The position numbers and the translations under genes were made by a program. Below are positions 42,207 to 52,179 of a stretch of 64,000 nucleotides of DNA, in pieces. Source of the DNA: Micromonospora lutea (GTDB taxonomy: Bacteria; Actinomycetota; Actinomycetes; Mycobacteriales; Micromonosporaceae); the NCBI RefSeq assembly GCF_016863535.1, contig NZ_BOPB01000002.1, positions 186,001 through 250,000 of the forward strand, given 5' to 3'. The notes below the pieces were generated by a model. That model was not told the origin of the DNA, did no database searches, and saw only the letters and a list, made by a program, of their open reading frames with translations. Position 1 is the stretch's first letter. Each line of letters starts with the position of its first letter.

Positions 42207-43331
42207 GTGCGGATGCTCCTTCGTTCCGTCCCGGTGGACGTGCTGTTGGCGGTGACGCTCACCGGGCTGACGGTCGCGACGGTGATCGGGCAGCGCGACG
42301 GCGCACCGCACTGGGCGGTGGTCGTTCTGGCCGCGCTCACCGTCGTCCCGATCGCGCTGCGGCAGCGTTTTCCCGTGCTCACCATGGCCGTGATCCTGGC
42401 CGCGCTCACCGGGCTGAGCCTGTTGCGCTACGACGACATCCCCAACGGCGGGATCGGGCTCCTGATCGGGATGTTCACTGTCGCCACCATGCGTTCGCGC
42501 CGGGTGGCGGGCCTCGTGTTCCTGGCTGCGGTGGCGGTGACCGCCTTCGCCTACTGTGTGCAGAACACCGAGCAGGTCTACTGGTCGCAGGTGGCCCAGG
42601 TGACGCTGATCGTGCTCGGGGCGTGGGCGCTCGGCGAGAGCACGAAGATGTGGTCACGACGCGCGGAGCGGCTCGCCGCCCAGGCGGCCCGGGCTGCGTC
42701 CGACGAGCGGATGCGGATCGCCCGGGAACTGCATGACATCGTCTCGCACCACATGTCGGTCGTCTCCTTGCAGGCGGGCCTGGCCGAATGCGTCCTCGAC
42801 ACGGAGCCGGAAACCGCGCACACGGCGATCACGACGGCCGGTGCGGCGAGCCGCCAGGCCATGCTCGAACTGCGCCGCCTGCTCGATGTGCTCCGGACCG
42901 AGCCCGGCCGCGATCCCGGGGACCGTTCCCAACCCGGCCTCGCGCATCTTGAGGAACTGGTGACCAGCACCCGCAGGGCCGGGCTGCCGGTCCATCTCTC
43001 GGTGGCGGGCGACGCGTTTGCGCTGCCCCCCGGGCCTGACCTCTGCGCCTACCGGGTGGTGCAGGAATCGCTGACGAACGTCCTCAAGCACGCCGGTCCG
43101 GCGATCGCCAAGGTCGACCTGGACTACGGAGCGAGCGCGCTCACCATCCGGATAAGCGACAACGGGACGCGGACGGAGCCACCCCGTCAGCCGCCGCCCA
43201 CGTCCTACGGGATCCGGGGGATGCGGGAACGCGCCGAGTTGTACGGGGGCGTCCTGACCGCCGGGCACGCCGAGAACGGCGGCTTCACCGTCCTGCTGCG
43301 CCTGCCGGTGGAGGGACGCGCTGGTGAGTGA
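42207..43331 (+). CDS. NarL-type sensor histidine kinase (HisKA_3), NRPS-linked
   Basis: A 374-residue kinase. About five hydrophobic segments fill residues 8-145 ('VDVLLAVTLTGLTVATVI' and following), with almost no outer loop, so it senses within the membrane. The dimerisation box 'RMRIARELHDIVSHHMSVVS' holds the phosphoacceptor His; the HATPase has 'YRVVQESLTNVLKHAGPA' and 'SYGIRGMRERAELYGG'. GTG at 42207 or ATG 42213 is the likely start, since the earlier frame has no membrane pattern and runs through the promoter. It overlaps the regulator by eight bases. It may control the divergent NRPS operon. Confidence 0.87.
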   Translation: MRMLLRSVPVDVLLAVTLTGLTVATVIGQRDGAPHWAVVVLAALTVVPIALRQRFPVLTMAVILAALTGLSLLRYDDIPNGGIGLLIGMFTVATMRSRRVAGLVFLAAVAVTAFAYCVQNTEQVYWSQVAQVTLIVLGAWALGESTKMWSRRAERLAAQAARAASDERMRIARELHDIVSHHMSVVSLQAGLAECVLDTEPETAHTAITTAGAASRQAMLELRRLLDVLRTEPGRDPGDRSQPGLAHLEELVTSTRRAGLPVHLSVAGDAFALPPGPDLCAYRVVQESLTNVLKHAGPAIAKVDLDYGASALTIRISDNGTRTEPPRQPPPTSYGIRGMRERAELYGGVLTAGHAENGGFTVLLRLPVEGRAGE

Positions 43332-44028
43332 GCCGATCCGGGTGCTCGTCGCCGACGACCAGGCGCTGATCCGCGCCGGGCTGGTGTCGCTGTTGCGGAC
43401 TGCACCGGGCACGGAGGTCGTGGGCGAGGCGGCCGACGGGGCCGAGGCCGTGGCGCTGGCCGCCCAGACCCGGCCGGATGTCGTCCTGATGGACATTCGT
43501 ATGCCGGTCCTCGACGGCATCGCCGCCACCCGGCGGATTCTCGACGGCGTCGGCGAACAGCAGCCGCGCGTCGTCGCCCTCACCACGTTCGACCTCGACG
43601 AGTACGTTTACACGGCGTTGCGGGCGGGCGCGTCCGGATTTCTGCTCAAGGACATGCCGCCACAACGGATCATCGCAGCCGTGCACACCATCGCCGGCGG
43701 CGACATCCTGGTCGCGCCGCAGATCACGCAGCGGCTGATCGCGGCGTACGCCAGCCGGCACCGGGCCGCCGACGCGGGCCGGGAGCACCTGCGGGAGCTG
43801 ACCGCCCGGGAGACCGAGGTACTGCGGTTGGTTGGTACCGGTCGGTGCAACTCCGAGATCGCCGACCACCTGGTGCTGAGCGAGGCGACGGTGAAGACAC
43901 ACGTCAAGCGGGTGATGGCGAAGCTGGGCCTGAACAGTCGGGCGCAGGCGGTGGTGGTGGCCTACGAGAGCGGACTGTGCGTGCCGTCGGCTCAGCGGCC
44001 AGGTTTTGGCTGGCGTGCTGAACCATGA
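43324..44028 (+). CDS. NarL/LuxR-family response regulator, NRPS-linked
   Basis: A 234-residue response regulator. The receiver has 'VLVADDQALIRAGLVSLL', the phosphoacceptor in 'VVLMDIRMPVLDG' and Lys in 'FLLKDMPPQR'. The LuxR domain is 'LTARETEVLRLVGTGRCNSE' with recognition helix 'EATVKTHVKRVMAKLGL'. The GTG start lies eight bases inside the kinase end, so they are co-translated. It likely binds the palindrome at 42148-42165 and controls the NRPS operon and itself. Confidence 0.9.
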   Translation: MSEPIRVLVADDQALIRAGLVSLLRTAPGTEVVGEAADGAEAVALAAQTRPDVVLMDIRMPVLDGIAATRRILDGVGEQQPRVVALTTFDLDEYVYTALRAGASGFLLKDMPPQRIIAAVHTIAGGDILVAPQITQRLIAAYASRHRAADAGREHLRELTARETEVLRLVGTGRCNSEIADHLVLSEATVKTHVKRVMAKLGLNSRAQAVVVAYESGLCVPSAQRPGFGWRAEP

Positions 44029-44030
44029 CC

Positions 44031-44056
44031 GGAGGCGCGGCGACCGCCGCGCCTCC
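44031..44056. terminator. Bidirectional terminator hairpin
   Basis: Perfect 12-bp arms GGAGGCGCGGCG (44031-44042) and CGCCGCGCCTCC (44045-44056). The stem starts two bases after the regulator stop and ends 13 bases before the cellulase stop. Confidence 0.8.
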
Positions 44057-44069
44057 GATCAGCCGTTCG

Positions 44070-45209
44070 TCAGGAGCGGGAACAGGCGGTGCCGTTGAGG
44101 GTGAAGCTGGTGGGGTTGGAGTACGACCCGCTCAGCGTGCCCTGGTAGCCGAAGCTGGCCGTGCCGCCGGGGGCGATCGTGCCGTTGTGGCCGACGTTGC
44201 GGGCGGTCACCGACGATCCGCTCTGGCTCACCGTGGCGTTCCAGGAGTTGGTCACCTGCTGCCCGGAGGGCAGCGAGTAGGCCAGCGTCCAGCCGTTGAT
44301 GGTGCTCGACCCCCGGTTGGTGATCTGCACGTCGGCGGTGAAGCCGTTGTTCCACGAGTTGGCCGTGTACTTCACCGCGCAGGAGCTGTTGCCGGAGGGC
44401 GGCGGGGTGGTGGTGGGCGGCGGAGTGGTGGGCGGCGGGTTGTTGTTGCCGCCGCCGTTGACCGAGGCCGAGAAGTTCGTCACGGCCAGACCGACACCAC
44501 CCTGCCAGGGCTCGAAGCCGGCCTGGATGCTGGTCAGGTACCAGGAGTTGGTGATCGCGCCGCGGTTACGGGTGTCGTTGATGAACGCCAGCAGGTTCAG
44601 GTTGGCGCTGCTGATGGCCGACGGGGCGACGTAGGAGATGACGTTGTTGGAGCCGTTGCTGCCCCGCCAGACCTCCCAGTTGCGCCCGTCGATGTTGGCG
44701 TTGCCGACCGGGGAACCGATGGGCTGGATGGAGCCCTGCCGGTTGAACCAGATCATGATCTCCATCTGGTTCACCCCGTCCCGCTTCGGCGACGGGTCGA
44801 GCCAGATGTCGTACGAGGCGTTGTAGATGCCGTTGCTCACGTACCGGTAGTTGATGCTGCTGGTCGCGCTGCTGATCTGGCTGACCTGAATCGGCAGGTT
44901 GGTGCCGGGGGAGCAGTTGGTGTAGTGGCAGCCGAAGAAGACCGACGGGTACGCCGTCGGGGCGCCGTTGGTCGGGTTGCTGCCGTTCTGGGTGGTGATC
45001 TCGAAACCGCTGCTGGTGACGTTGATGCACTGCTGGGCGGTGGTGCCCCACTTGTTGTTCTGCACCACGTAGCGGTTCTGGATAACCGTGGAGCCGTACT
45101 GCTCGCAGATCTGAGTGTCGGCGGAGGCGGTGCCGCCGAGGGCCACGGCGACAATCGAGCCGGCGGCGACCAGCCCGATGGCCATGGTGGCCCGCAAGGT
45201 ACGTCTCAT
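44070..45209 (-). CDS. Secreted GH12 endoglucanase with CBM2
   Basis: A 379-residue secreted cellulase. The signal peptide is residues 1-30 ('GGTASA'). The GH12 domain (31-250) has the nucleophile Glu150 in 'QMEIMIWFNRQG' and the acid/base Glu233 in 'IQAGFEPWQGG'. A Pro/Thr linker (254-275) leads to a family 2 cellulose-binding module with its paired Cys (CAVKYTAN ... GTACSRS) and surface Trp in 'NSWNNGFTADVQ', 'TINGWTLAY' and 'VTNSWNATV'. It hydrolyses beta-1,4-glucan outside the cell. ATG 45209. A CebR-type palindrome 80 bases upstream points to induction by cellobiose. Confidence 0.95.
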   Translation of the reverse strand: MRRTLRATMAIGLVAAGSIVAVALGGTASADTQICEQYGSTVIQNRYVVQNNKWGTTAQQCINVTSSGFEITTQNGSNPTNGAPTAYPSVFFGCHYTNCSPGTNLPIQVSQISSATSSINYRYVSNGIYNASYDIWLDPSPKRDGVNQMEIMIWFNRQGSIQPIGSPVGNANIDGRNWEVWRGSNGSNNVISYVAPSAISSANLNLLAFINDTRNRGAITNSWYLTSIQAGFEPWQGGVGLAVTNFSASVNGGGNNNPPPTTPPPTTTPPPSGNSSCAVKYTANSWNNGFTADVQITNRGSSTINGWTLAYSLPSGQQVTNSWNATVSQSGSSVTARNVGHNGTIAPGGTASFGYQGTLSGSYSNPTSFTLNGTACSRS

Positions 45210-45559
45210 GATGCTCCTAGCGCTGCGGCGTCGCCCGGACGCCTCTCACGAATGCGGACGGAGCGGTCGGGATCGCCAACCAACGGTGCGGGAGCGCTCC
45301 CATGCTCATCGTCACATTTACATCCTTGAAACAATGTGCGCAACTGGTGCGGGTGATTGGCGTCAATTGCGTTGACTGTCACGGACGCCACCATCGGGCA
45401 GTCGACCGGCTCTGGCCGGCCGGTGGCCGGCGCCGACAGGTGGATACGACGATGCCGAGGGATGTCGGGGGTGAGCCGGTTGCCTCTGGTGTGTGCCGAT
45501 TGCGCCGAGTAGTCTCTTGCCTTCAACGCGTGCCGAACCCTCCGGAGGCGTACACCCCC
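45210..45559. other. Divergent promoter region of cellulase and FAD monooxygenase
   Basis: A 350-base gap carrying the cellulase promoter and the start region of the monooxygenase. Apart from the CebR-type palindrome at 45289-45302 and an AT-rich stretch around 45305-45345 that probably holds the cellulase promoter, nothing distinct was seen. Confidence 0.5.
45289..45302 (-). promoter_or_regulatory. CebR-type operator of the cellulase gene
   Basis: Read on the cellulase strand the site is TGGGAGCGCTCCCG, matching 13 of 14 bases of TGGGAGCGCTCCCA, the CebR/CelR operator known in Streptomyces and Thermobifida cellulase genes. It lies 80 bases upstream of the GH12 ATG. CebR, a LacI-type repressor released by cellobiose, would act here. 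Confidence 0.8.
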
Positions 45560-46666
45560 ATGCGTGGCTCCCCCCTGCGCATCCTCGTCGTCGGCGCGGG
45601 CATCGCCGGGCTCGCCGTGGCCCGCGCGCTGCGCCTGGCGGGCTTTCGGCCGGACCTCACCGACAAGGCTCCGCCACACGACCTCACCGATGTCGGTCTC
45701 TACCTTCCCGGCAACGCCGCCCGCGCGCTGCGCCGGCTGGACCTCGACGACCCGGTCCGCCCATACGGCAAGGTCATCCACCGGCAACGGTTTCTCGACT
45801 CGACCGGCGCGCCGCTGTGCGAGGTCGACCTCGACACGCTCTGGGCCGGGGTCGGTGAGTGTCGGGCGATGGCCCGCTCCGACCTGCACCGGGTCCTGCT
45901 CAGCGGTGCCGGTGGCGCGGTCCGGCACGGCGCGGAGGTACGCACCATCGATCTGCTGCCGAACGCCGTCGGGGTCACCTTCGTCGACGGCACCCAGACC
46001 GAGTACGACCTGGTGATCGGTGCCGACGGGCCGCGATCCTCGATCCGAGCGCTGGCCGCGCTCGGCGGTCCACCCCGCCCCGCCGGGCAGGTGGTCTACC
46101 GCAGCGTCGTACGCGACGGCCCGGCGATCGACGAGTGGACCGCCCTGCTCGGACGGCGCTGCGGCTTCCTCGTGGTGCCGATCGGCGCTGGACGGTTGCA
46201 CTGCTACGCCGACGAGGCCGGCACCGACCTGCCGGCCGACCCGCTGGCCCGGCTGCGCGAACTGTTCGGCGAGTACGGCGGACCGGTCCCGGAGGTGCTC
46301 GACGCCCTTCCCGGGGTGTACGCCACCACCACCGACGAGGTCGAACTCGGACGCTGGTACCGGGGTCGGGTGCTCCTGATCGGCGACGCCGCCCACGCCA
46401 CCGCACCGACCCTGTCCCAGGGGGCCGCGATGGCCCTGGAGGACGCGGTGGTGCTGGCCGAGTCGTTGCACGCGGCGGGCAGCGTCGAGGCGGCGCTGAC
46501 CGCGTACGAGAGCCGCCGTCGGCCGCGTACCCGCTGGGTGCAGGACCGGACCCGGGACCGCAACCGCACCCGCGACGTGCCGCCCGCGCTCCGGGACCCG
46601 CTGCTGCGCGGACGCGGCGACCGCATCTTCGGGGAGCACTACCGGCTGCTTCTCGGTCCGCTGTGA
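45560..46666 (+). CDS. FAD-dependent monooxygenase
   Basis: A 368-residue group A flavin monooxygenase (PHBH fold). The first FAD motif is '[20 protein letters not shown]' (GxGxxG), the middle motif '[14 protein letters not shown]' is the DG fingerprint, and the second FAD motif '[20 protein letters not shown]' is the GD motif. It hydroxylates an aromatic or related substrate with NAD(P)H and O2. ATG 45560, with GGAGG twelve bases upstream; a long frame before it is not translated with this fold. No linked biosynthetic genes show its substrate. Confidence 0.92.
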   Translation: MRGSPLRILVVGAGIAGLAVARALRLAGFRPDLTDKAPPHDLTDVGLYLPGNAARALRRLDLDDPVRPYGKVIHRQRFLDSTGAPLCEVDLDTLWAGVGECRAMARSDLHRVLLSGAGGAVRHGAEVRTIDLLPNAVGVTFVDGTQTEYDLVIGADGPRSSIRALAALGGPPRPAGQVVYRSVVRDGPAIDEWTALLGRRCGFLVVPIGAGRLHCYADEAGTDLPADPLARLRELFGEYGGPVPEVLDALPGVYATTTDEVELGRWYRGRVLLIGDAAHATAPTLSQGAAMALEDAVVLAESLHAAGSVEAALTAYESRRRPRTRWVQDRTRDRNRTRDVPPALRDPLLRGRGDRIFGEHYRLLLGPL

Positions 46667-46784
46667 TCCACCTCCGGGCGACCCCACGCGGTGCTCCCAC
46701 CTGCCGGGGACTATCCTCCTTGCGGATGACGGCCCGCCGATACAGCGCGTGCCGAGCGGGACAACCCAGAACCGGAGGCCCCTC

Positions 46785-48542
46785 GTGACCACCGTCGCAC
46801 CCAAGCCGGTCGTGACCCGGCCCTGGCCGGTCCGGGAGCCGGTCAAGGGGTCGGCCATCGCGCGGCTGCTGCGGACCACGGACGCGAAGCAGATCGGGAT
46901 CATGTACATGGTCACCGCGTTCGCGTTCTTCATGATCGGTGGCCTGATGGCCCTGATCATGCGGGCCGAGCTGGCCCGGCCCGGGCTGCAGTTCCTGTCG
47001 CCCGAGCAGTACAACCAGATGTTCACGATGCACGGCACGATCATGCTGCTGTTCTTCGCGACGCCGATCGTGTTCGCGTTCGCCAACTACCTGGTGCCCA
47101 TCCAGATCGGTGCTCCCGACGTCGCCTTCCCGCGGCTGAACAGCTTTGCCTACTGGCTGTACCTGTTCGGCGGCACCCTGGCCACCGCCGGCTTCATCAC
47201 TCCGGGTGGGGCGGCGGACTTCGGCTGGACCGGGTACACCCCGCTGGCCAACGCCGAGCACTCGCCGGGCGTCGGCGCCAACATGTGGGTGATGGGCCTG
47301 GTCATCTCGGGTCTGGGCACCATCCTCGGTGCGGTCAACATGATCACCACGGTGCTGACGCTGCGCGCGCCCGGCATGACCATGTTCCGGATGCCGATCT
47401 TCACCTGGAACATCCTGGTCACCAGTCTCCTGGTGATCCTGATCTTCCCGCTGCTGGCCGCCGCGCTGCTCGCGCTCGCCGCCGACCGGCTGCTCGGTGC
47501 CCAGGTCTACAGCGCGGACACCGGCGGGCCGATGCTCTGGCAGCACCTGTTCTGGTTCTTCGGCCACCCCGAGGTGTACGTCGTCGCGCTGCCCTTCTTC
47601 GGCATCGTCAGCGAGATCATCCCGGTCTTCTCCCGCAAGCCGATCTTCGGCTACAAGGGTCTGGTCGCCGCGACCATCGCCATCGCCGGCCTGTCGATGA
47701 GCGTCTGGGCGCACCACATGTTCGCCACCGGTCAGGTGCTGCTGCCCTTCTTCAGCTTCCTGAGCTATCTCATCGCCGTGCCGACCGGCATGAAGTTCTT
47801 CAACTGGATCGGCACCATGTGGCGGGGGCAGATCAGCTTCGAGACGCCGATGCTGTGGTCGATCGGCTTCCTGGTGACGTTCCTCTTCGGTGGTCTGACC
47901 GGGGTGCTGCTGGCCAGCCCGCCGCTCGACTTCCACCTGCACGACTCGTACTTCGTGGTGGCGCACTTCCACTACGTGCTCTTCGGCACGATCGTGTTCG
48001 CGGTCTTCGCTGGCATCTACTTCTGGTTCCCGAAGATGTTCGGCCGGATGCTCGACGAGCGGCTCGGCAAGATTCACTTCTGGCTGACCATGATCGGCTT
48101 CCACACCACCTTCCTGATCCAACACTGGCTGGGCAACGAGGGCATGCCCCGGCGGTACGCGGACTACCTGCCGAGCGACGGCTTTACCACGTTGAACATG
48201 ATCTCCACGATCGGTGCCTTCATCACGGGCATCTCGACGTTGCCGTTCATCTACAACTGCTGGAAGTCCTACAAGGCCGGCCCGGTGGTTGAGGTCGACG
48301 ACCCGTGGGGCCACGGCAACTCGCTGGAGTGGGCGACCAGCTCGCCGCCGCCGCTGCGGAACTTCGACCGGATGCCGCGGATCCGCTCCGAGCGGCCCGC
48401 CTTCGACCACAAGTTCCCGGAGTTGGCTGCCGGGCAGACCCTGGCCGGTCCGCCCGAGGGCGGTGCCAAGCCGCTGACCAGCGAATCCGACGGTGGTGCC
48501 AGCTACACCGAGGATGTGGCCAGCGACATCGACCGCCGCTGA
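46785..48542 (+). CDS. ctaD: Cytochrome c oxidase subunit I
   Basis: A 585-residue, 12-helix heme-copper oxidase subunit I of the aa3 type. The low-spin heme His is in '[12 protein letters not shown]', the CuB His and cross-linked Tyr in '[13 protein letters not shown]', two more CuB His in '[10 protein letters not shown]', and the heme a3 region in '[16 protein letters not shown]'. Start: GTG at 46785, six bases after GGAGG; the longer frame lacks a ribosome site. The C-terminal 60 residues are polar and Pro/Gly/Ser-rich. It stands alone, away from ctaC, ctaE and the qcr genes, as happens in actinomycetes; whether a second ctaD exists cannot be judged. Confidence 0.95.
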   Translation: MTTVAPKPVVTRPWPVREPVKGSAIARLLRTTDAKQIGIMYMVTAFAFFMIGGLMALIMRAELARPGLQFLSPEQYNQMFTMHGTIMLLFFATPIVFAFANYLVPIQIGAPDVAFPRLNSFAYWLYLFGGTLATAGFITPGGAADFGWTGYTPLANAEHSPGVGANMWVMGLVISGLGTILGAVNMITTVLTLRAPGMTMFRMPIFTWNILVTSLLVILIFPLLAAALLALAADRLLGAQVYSADTGGPMLWQHLFWFFGHPEVYVVALPFFGIVSEIIPVFSRKPIFGYKGLVAATIAIAGLSMSVWAHHMFATGQVLLPFFSFLSYLIAVPTGMKFFNWIGTMWRGQISFETPMLWSIGFLVTFLFGGLTGVLLASPPLDFHLHDSYFVVAHFHYVLFGTIVFAVFAGIYFWFPKMFGRMLDERLGKIHFWLTMIGFHTTFLIQHWLGNEGMPRRYADYLPSDGFTTLNMISTIGAFITGISTLPFIYNCWKSYKAGPVVEVDDPWGHGNSLEWATSSPPPLRNFDRMPRIRSERPAFDHKFPELAAGQTLAGPPEGGAKPLTSESDGGASYTEDVASDIDRR

Positions 48543-48973
48543 CCCACCGCGTCGCACGACGGGCGCCGATCCCTCACCAGGGTCGGTGCCCGTCGTCGTT
48601 GCTGTCCACCGACCTGCCCTCCACCGACCTGCCCTCCACCGGCGGCCCTCGCTCTCCGTAGCGAGCACCCCTGTGCCCTCGGCAATGACTCTGCGTGATA
48701 TCTCGGGGCTAACTGCCTGTTGTCCCTGCGCCCCCTTTGCTCTGCTTCAACCCACGCACTGGTGCCTGACCTGCGCAGACGCGACGGTTCGATGAAGAGA
48801 TGTTGGCCAGGCAAGCACGGTGCGTGATTTCGTTGCGTCCGTGTAAGCAGAGCAAAGGGAGCGTGGGGAAGGGGTGGGGTGCCGGCGGACGGTTACCCAA
48901 CGCGTACGCCGGGTCGATGTCGCGCCAGGCGAGTAGGCGCGGGCGGGACGGCTGGCAGCGCGGTGGGGCGAGG
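48543..48973. repeat. Intergenic region with a 127-bp inverted-repeat element
   Basis: A 431-base gap between convergent ctaD and the MFS gene. It contains 15-bp perfect inverted arms CCCTTTGCTCTGCTT (48733-48747) and 48845-48859, 97 bases apart, with weaker matching continuing inward (ACGCA/TGCGT and others). The size and layout fit a dispersed palindromic repeat (REP/MITE-like). A short duplicated CTGCCCTCCACCGAC pair at 48607-48639 lies before it. No gene was seen. Confidence 0.55.
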
Positions 48974-50215
48974 TCAGGAGACAGTCGGGGCGAGGGGCGT
49001 GGGAAGGCGCTCGTCGCCGTCTCGGGCGGCGGTGGCCGCGACGTCCGCGCGGCGGTGGCGAAGCTCGATCGGCAGTACCACCAGGGCCACCAGGGCACCG
49101 ATCGCGCCGGTGACCGCGAACCCCCACAGCGGTGCCGAGGCGTCGATGACCGCACCGGCCAGCGGGGCGCCGACCGCGATGCCGACGGTGACCGCGGAGC
49201 CGTGCATGCCCATCGCCTCGCCGCGCACGCTGGCCGGGGCCAGCCGACTGACCGCGTCCGAGGTGGCCGCGATGGTGGGCGCGCAGAGCAGACCGGCCGG
49301 GATCAGGGCGAGGCAGAGCAGCCACCAGTGTGCCCCGCCGAGTCCGACCGGGATGGTGCACAGGCCCAGCGCGCCCACCAGCGCCACCGGAGAGAACGAA
49401 CGGTGCACCGCCCCGTACGTGAAGCCGCCGACCAGTGACGCCACCGCCCAGATGGAGAGCACCGCGCCGGTGAAGCCGACATCGCCGTTCTCCCGGAGCA
49501 CCGCGATGACCGCCACGTCGGTGCCGCCGAGCACGAGGGTCGCCGCGGCGCTGACGGCGAACACAGCGACCAGTCGTGAGGTGAGCCACTGCCGCCGGGC
49601 GACGCGCGGCTGAGGACCGGTCGACGCCTCGGCGGCGCTGCGTACCGCTGGGTTCAGCAGCCACAGCGCCACTCCGGCGACGACGATGCCGGCACCGACG
49701 AGATAGAGCGTGAGGCGAGCGGAGATCGTGGTGACCCCCACCGTGGCCAGCGCAGGACCGATCATGAACGACAGCTCGACCGACATGGAGTCCAGCGCGT
49801 ACGCCGGCCGGCGCTTCTCCGCCGGCACCAGCGCGGCGATGGACTGCCGGATCACCGAGAAGATCGGCAACGCCAGCAGGCCGGCCAGGAACGCGGCCGG
49901 CAACAGCAGGTAGTACGACAACATCGGCGCGGTGGACCAGAAGGCGGCCTCGGCGACGGTGGTGAGCACCAGCACGGGCCGCAGGCCGCGACGATCCACC
50001 AGGCGCCCGAGCAGCGGGCCGCCGACCGCCGCACCGACGGTGATTGCCGCGCCGACCAGGCCCGCCGCACCGTAACCGCGCCCGAGATCCTGTACGACGT
50101 AGAACGTCAGCGTGACGCCGGTGGCGGTCAGCGGCACCCGGGCCAGCACCGCCACGAGCAGCAGCGACCGCAGACCGGGCAGAGCGAGCGCCGCCCGGTA
50201 AGGTTTCATGTTCAC
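48974..50215 (-). CDS. MFS transporter
   Basis: A 413-residue 12-helix major facilitator. Between helices 2 and 3 is 'GGPLLGRLVDRRGLRPVLVL', the family loop motif (GxLaDrxGrrxxl). 'IRQSIAALVPAEKRRPAYAL' and 'ATSDAVSRLAPASVRGEAMG' are like drug-efflux members of the EmrD/Bcr or SotB type. GTG at 50215 has GGAGGT eleven bases before it; ATG 50209 is the alternative. It is separate from the NAD salvage genes and may export a drug or sugar; the substrate is unknown. Confidence 0.9.
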   Translation of the reverse strand: MNMKPYRAALALPGLRSLLLVAVLARVPLTATGVTLTFYVVQDLGRGYGAAGLVGAAITVGAAVGGPLLGRLVDRRGLRPVLVLTTVAEAAFWSTAPMLSYYLLLPAAFLAGLLALPIFSVIRQSIAALVPAEKRRPAYALDSMSVELSFMIGPALATVGVTTISARLTLYLVGAGIVVAGVALWLLNPAVRSAAEASTGPQPRVARRQWLTSRLVAVFAVSAAATLVLGGTDVAVIAVLRENGDVGFTGAVLSIWAVASLVGGFTYGAVHRSFSPVALVGALGLCTIPVGLGGAHWWLLCLALIPAGLLCAPTIAATSDAVSRLAPASVRGEAMGMHGSAVTVGIAVGAPLAGAVIDASAPLWGFAVTGAIGALVALVVLPIELRHRRADVAATAARDGDERLPTPLAPTVS

Positions 50216-50280
50216 GTCGGTCCGTACCTCCGCCGGACATCCTTGACCGGCGGGGCGACGGCTGCCAACGAATTAGCGGC

Positions 50281-50862
50281 TCATGCGGCTTTGCTCACAG
50301 GGGCGCCGACCGTGGTGATCCCGGCACCCTCGAAAGCCCGCAACGCGACATCGGTGGTGTCCGGCGCGACGGCCGCCGTCAGGTCCAGCAGGACGGTGGT
50401 GGCGAAACCCTCCCGAGCGGCGTCCAGGGCGGTGGCCCGTACGCAGTGGTCGGTGGCGATGCCGACCACGTCGACCCGGTCCACGCCGTGTCGCCGCAGC
50501 CAGTCGACCAGGCTCTCGCCGCCCTCGGCCTGCCCCTCGAACCCGGAGTACGCGGCGGAGTACTCGCCCTTGTGAAAGATCGCCTCGATCCGGTCGGTGG
50601 CCAGCTCCGGGTGGAACTCGGAACCGGGGGTGCCGACCACGCAGTGCCGGGGCCAGGTGCTCACGTAGTCCGGCGAGTCGGCGAAGTGCGTGCCCGGATC
50701 GATGTGGTAGTCCTTCGTCGCGACGATGTGATCCCAGCGGTCCGGTTCGTCGGCCAGCAGCCGGGAGATCCCGGCCGCGACACCCGCCCCGCCGGCCACC
50801 GCCAGCGAACCGCCCTCACAGAAGTCCTTCTGTACGTCCACGATGATCAGCGCGTTGCTCAT
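50281..50862 (-). CDS. pncA: Nicotinamidase / pyrazinamidase
   Basis: A 193-residue isochorismatase-fold amidase: catalytic Asp in 'LIIVDVQKDFCEGGSLAV', Lys in 'AIFHKGEYSAAYSGFEG', and Cys in 'GIATDHCVRATALDA', with metal ligands 'DYHIDPGTHFAD' as in PncA. It turns nicotinamide into nicotinic acid, which PncB then uses for NAD. ATG 50862 with GGAGTGGAG just before; it follows the pncB stop by 14 bases, so both are one transcript. Confidence 0.95.
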   Translation of the reverse strand: MSNALIIVDVQKDFCEGGSLAVAGGAGVAAGISRLLADEPDRWDHIVATKDYHIDPGTHFADSPDYVSTWPRHCVVGTPGSEFHPELATDRIEAIFHKGEYSAAYSGFEGQAEGGESLVDWLRRHGVDRVDVVGIATDHCVRATALDAAREGFATTVLLDLTAAVAPDTTDVALRAFEGAGITTVGAPVSKAA

Positions 50863-50876
50863 CGACTCCACTCCTC

Positions 50877-52163
50877 TCACTCGGCGGGTACCACGGTCAC
50901 CGGGATGGCCGGGTCGCCCGCGGAAAGCTTGAGACCCTCCCAGGGGATCGAGATGAGGCACTGTCGCAGGTGCTCCCGCGACTCGTCCAGCGTCGGCAGG
51001 CTCACCGGCTCGCCGTCCACGACGTACGACCGCTGCAGCAGCCGGTCGTTGGGGCGGTGATCCGGCACACCCTGCGGGACGACGATCTCCTCGGTGGCGG
51101 TGCCGGTCGGCTTGTGCCGGCGGACGGCGACCTTGCGCCCACCGATGGTGGCCTTCTGCTCGGACCGCTTGACCACCGGGCGGCCCGCCACCTCCACCAG
51201 CTTGTAGACCAGCCCGGCGGTGGGTGCGCCGGAGCCGGTCACCACGGCGGTGCCGGCGCCGTACATGTCCACCGGCTCGGCGGCCAACGCCGCGATGGCG
51301 TACTCGTCGAGATCGCCCGAGACGATGATCTTCGTCTCGGTGGCACCGAGCGAGTCCAGCAGCTGCCGGGACTGCTGAGCGATGACCGCCAGGTCGCCGG
51401 AGTCGATACGCACCGCCCGCAGCTCCGGCCCGGCCACCTCGATCGCGTTCCGGATGCCCTGGCTGATGTCATAGGTGTCGACCAGCAGCGTGGTCTCCTT
51501 GCCCAGCGTGGCGACCTGGGAGGCGAACGCGGCCCGCTCGTCCTCGTGCAACAGGGTGAAGGCGTGCGCGGCGGTGCCGGCGGTGGGAATGCCGTACCGC
51601 TGGCCGGCGGCCAGGTTGGAGGTGAACCGGAAGCCGGCCAGGTAGGCCGCCCGGGCCGCGGCGACCGCCGCCTCCTCGTGTGCGCGCCGCGACCCCATCT
51701 CGATCAACGCCCGGCCGCGCGCGGCGGTGACCATCCGGGCTGCGGCGGCGGCCACCGCGCAGTCGTGGTTGAGCACCGACAACACCAGTGTCTCCAGCAC
51801 CACGCACTCGGCGAAACCGCCGGAGACGGTCAGGATCGGCGAGCCGGGAAAGAAGAGTTCACCCTCGGCGTACCCGTCGATCTCGCCGCCGAACCGGTAG
51901 CGGGACAGCCAGTCGGCGGCGGGATCGTCCACCACACCGGTGCGGCGCAGAAACTCGATGTCGGCCGGGTCGAAGCGGAACTCGCGGATCAGGTCGATCA
52001 GGCGTGCGGTGCCGGCGACCACGCCGTACCGGCGGCCGGCGGGCAGCCGTCGGCTGAACACCTCGAACACGCAGGGCCGGTCAGCCGTACCGTCCCGGAG
52101 GGCGGCACTGACCATGGTCAGCTCGTAACGGTCGGTCAGCAGTGCGGGACGAAGGCTGTGCAC
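50877..52163 (-). CDS. pncB: Nicotinate phosphoribosyltransferase
   Basis: A 428-residue NAPRTase. Signature stretches are 'LLTDRYELTMVSAALRDG' at the start, 'CVFEVFSRRLPAGRRYGVVA', 'RGRALIEMGSRRAHEEAAV', 'GTAAHAFTLLHEDERAAF' with the catalytic His, 'RIDSGDLAVIAQQ' and 'DEYAIAALAAEPVDMYGAGT'. It makes nicotinate mononucleotide in the Preiss-Handler NAD pathway. GTG 52163. The LuxR-family regulator ends 16 bases upstream in the same direction, so read-through is possible; pncA follows. Confidence 0.95.
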   Translation of the reverse strand: MHSLRPALLTDRYELTMVSAALRDGTADRPCVFEVFSRRLPAGRRYGVVAGTARLIDLIREFRFDPADIEFLRRTGVVDDPAADWLSRYRFGGEIDGYAEGELFFPGSPILTVSGGFAECVVLETLVLSVLNHDCAVAAAAARMVTAARGRALIEMGSRRAHEEAAVAAARAAYLAGFRFTSNLAAGQRYGIPTAGTAAHAFTLLHEDERAAFASQVATLGKETTLLVDTYDISQGIRNAIEVAGPELRAVRIDSGDLAVIAQQSRQLLDSLGATETKIIVSGDLDEYAIAALAAEPVDMYGAGTAVVTGSGAPTAGLVYKLVEVAGRPVVKRSEQKATIGGRKVAVRRHKPTGTATEEIVVPQGVPDHRPNDRLLQRSYVVDGEPVSLPTLDESREHLRQCLISIPWEGLKLSAGDPAIPVTVVPAE

Positions 52164-52179
52164 CCCCTCAGACTAGGGT

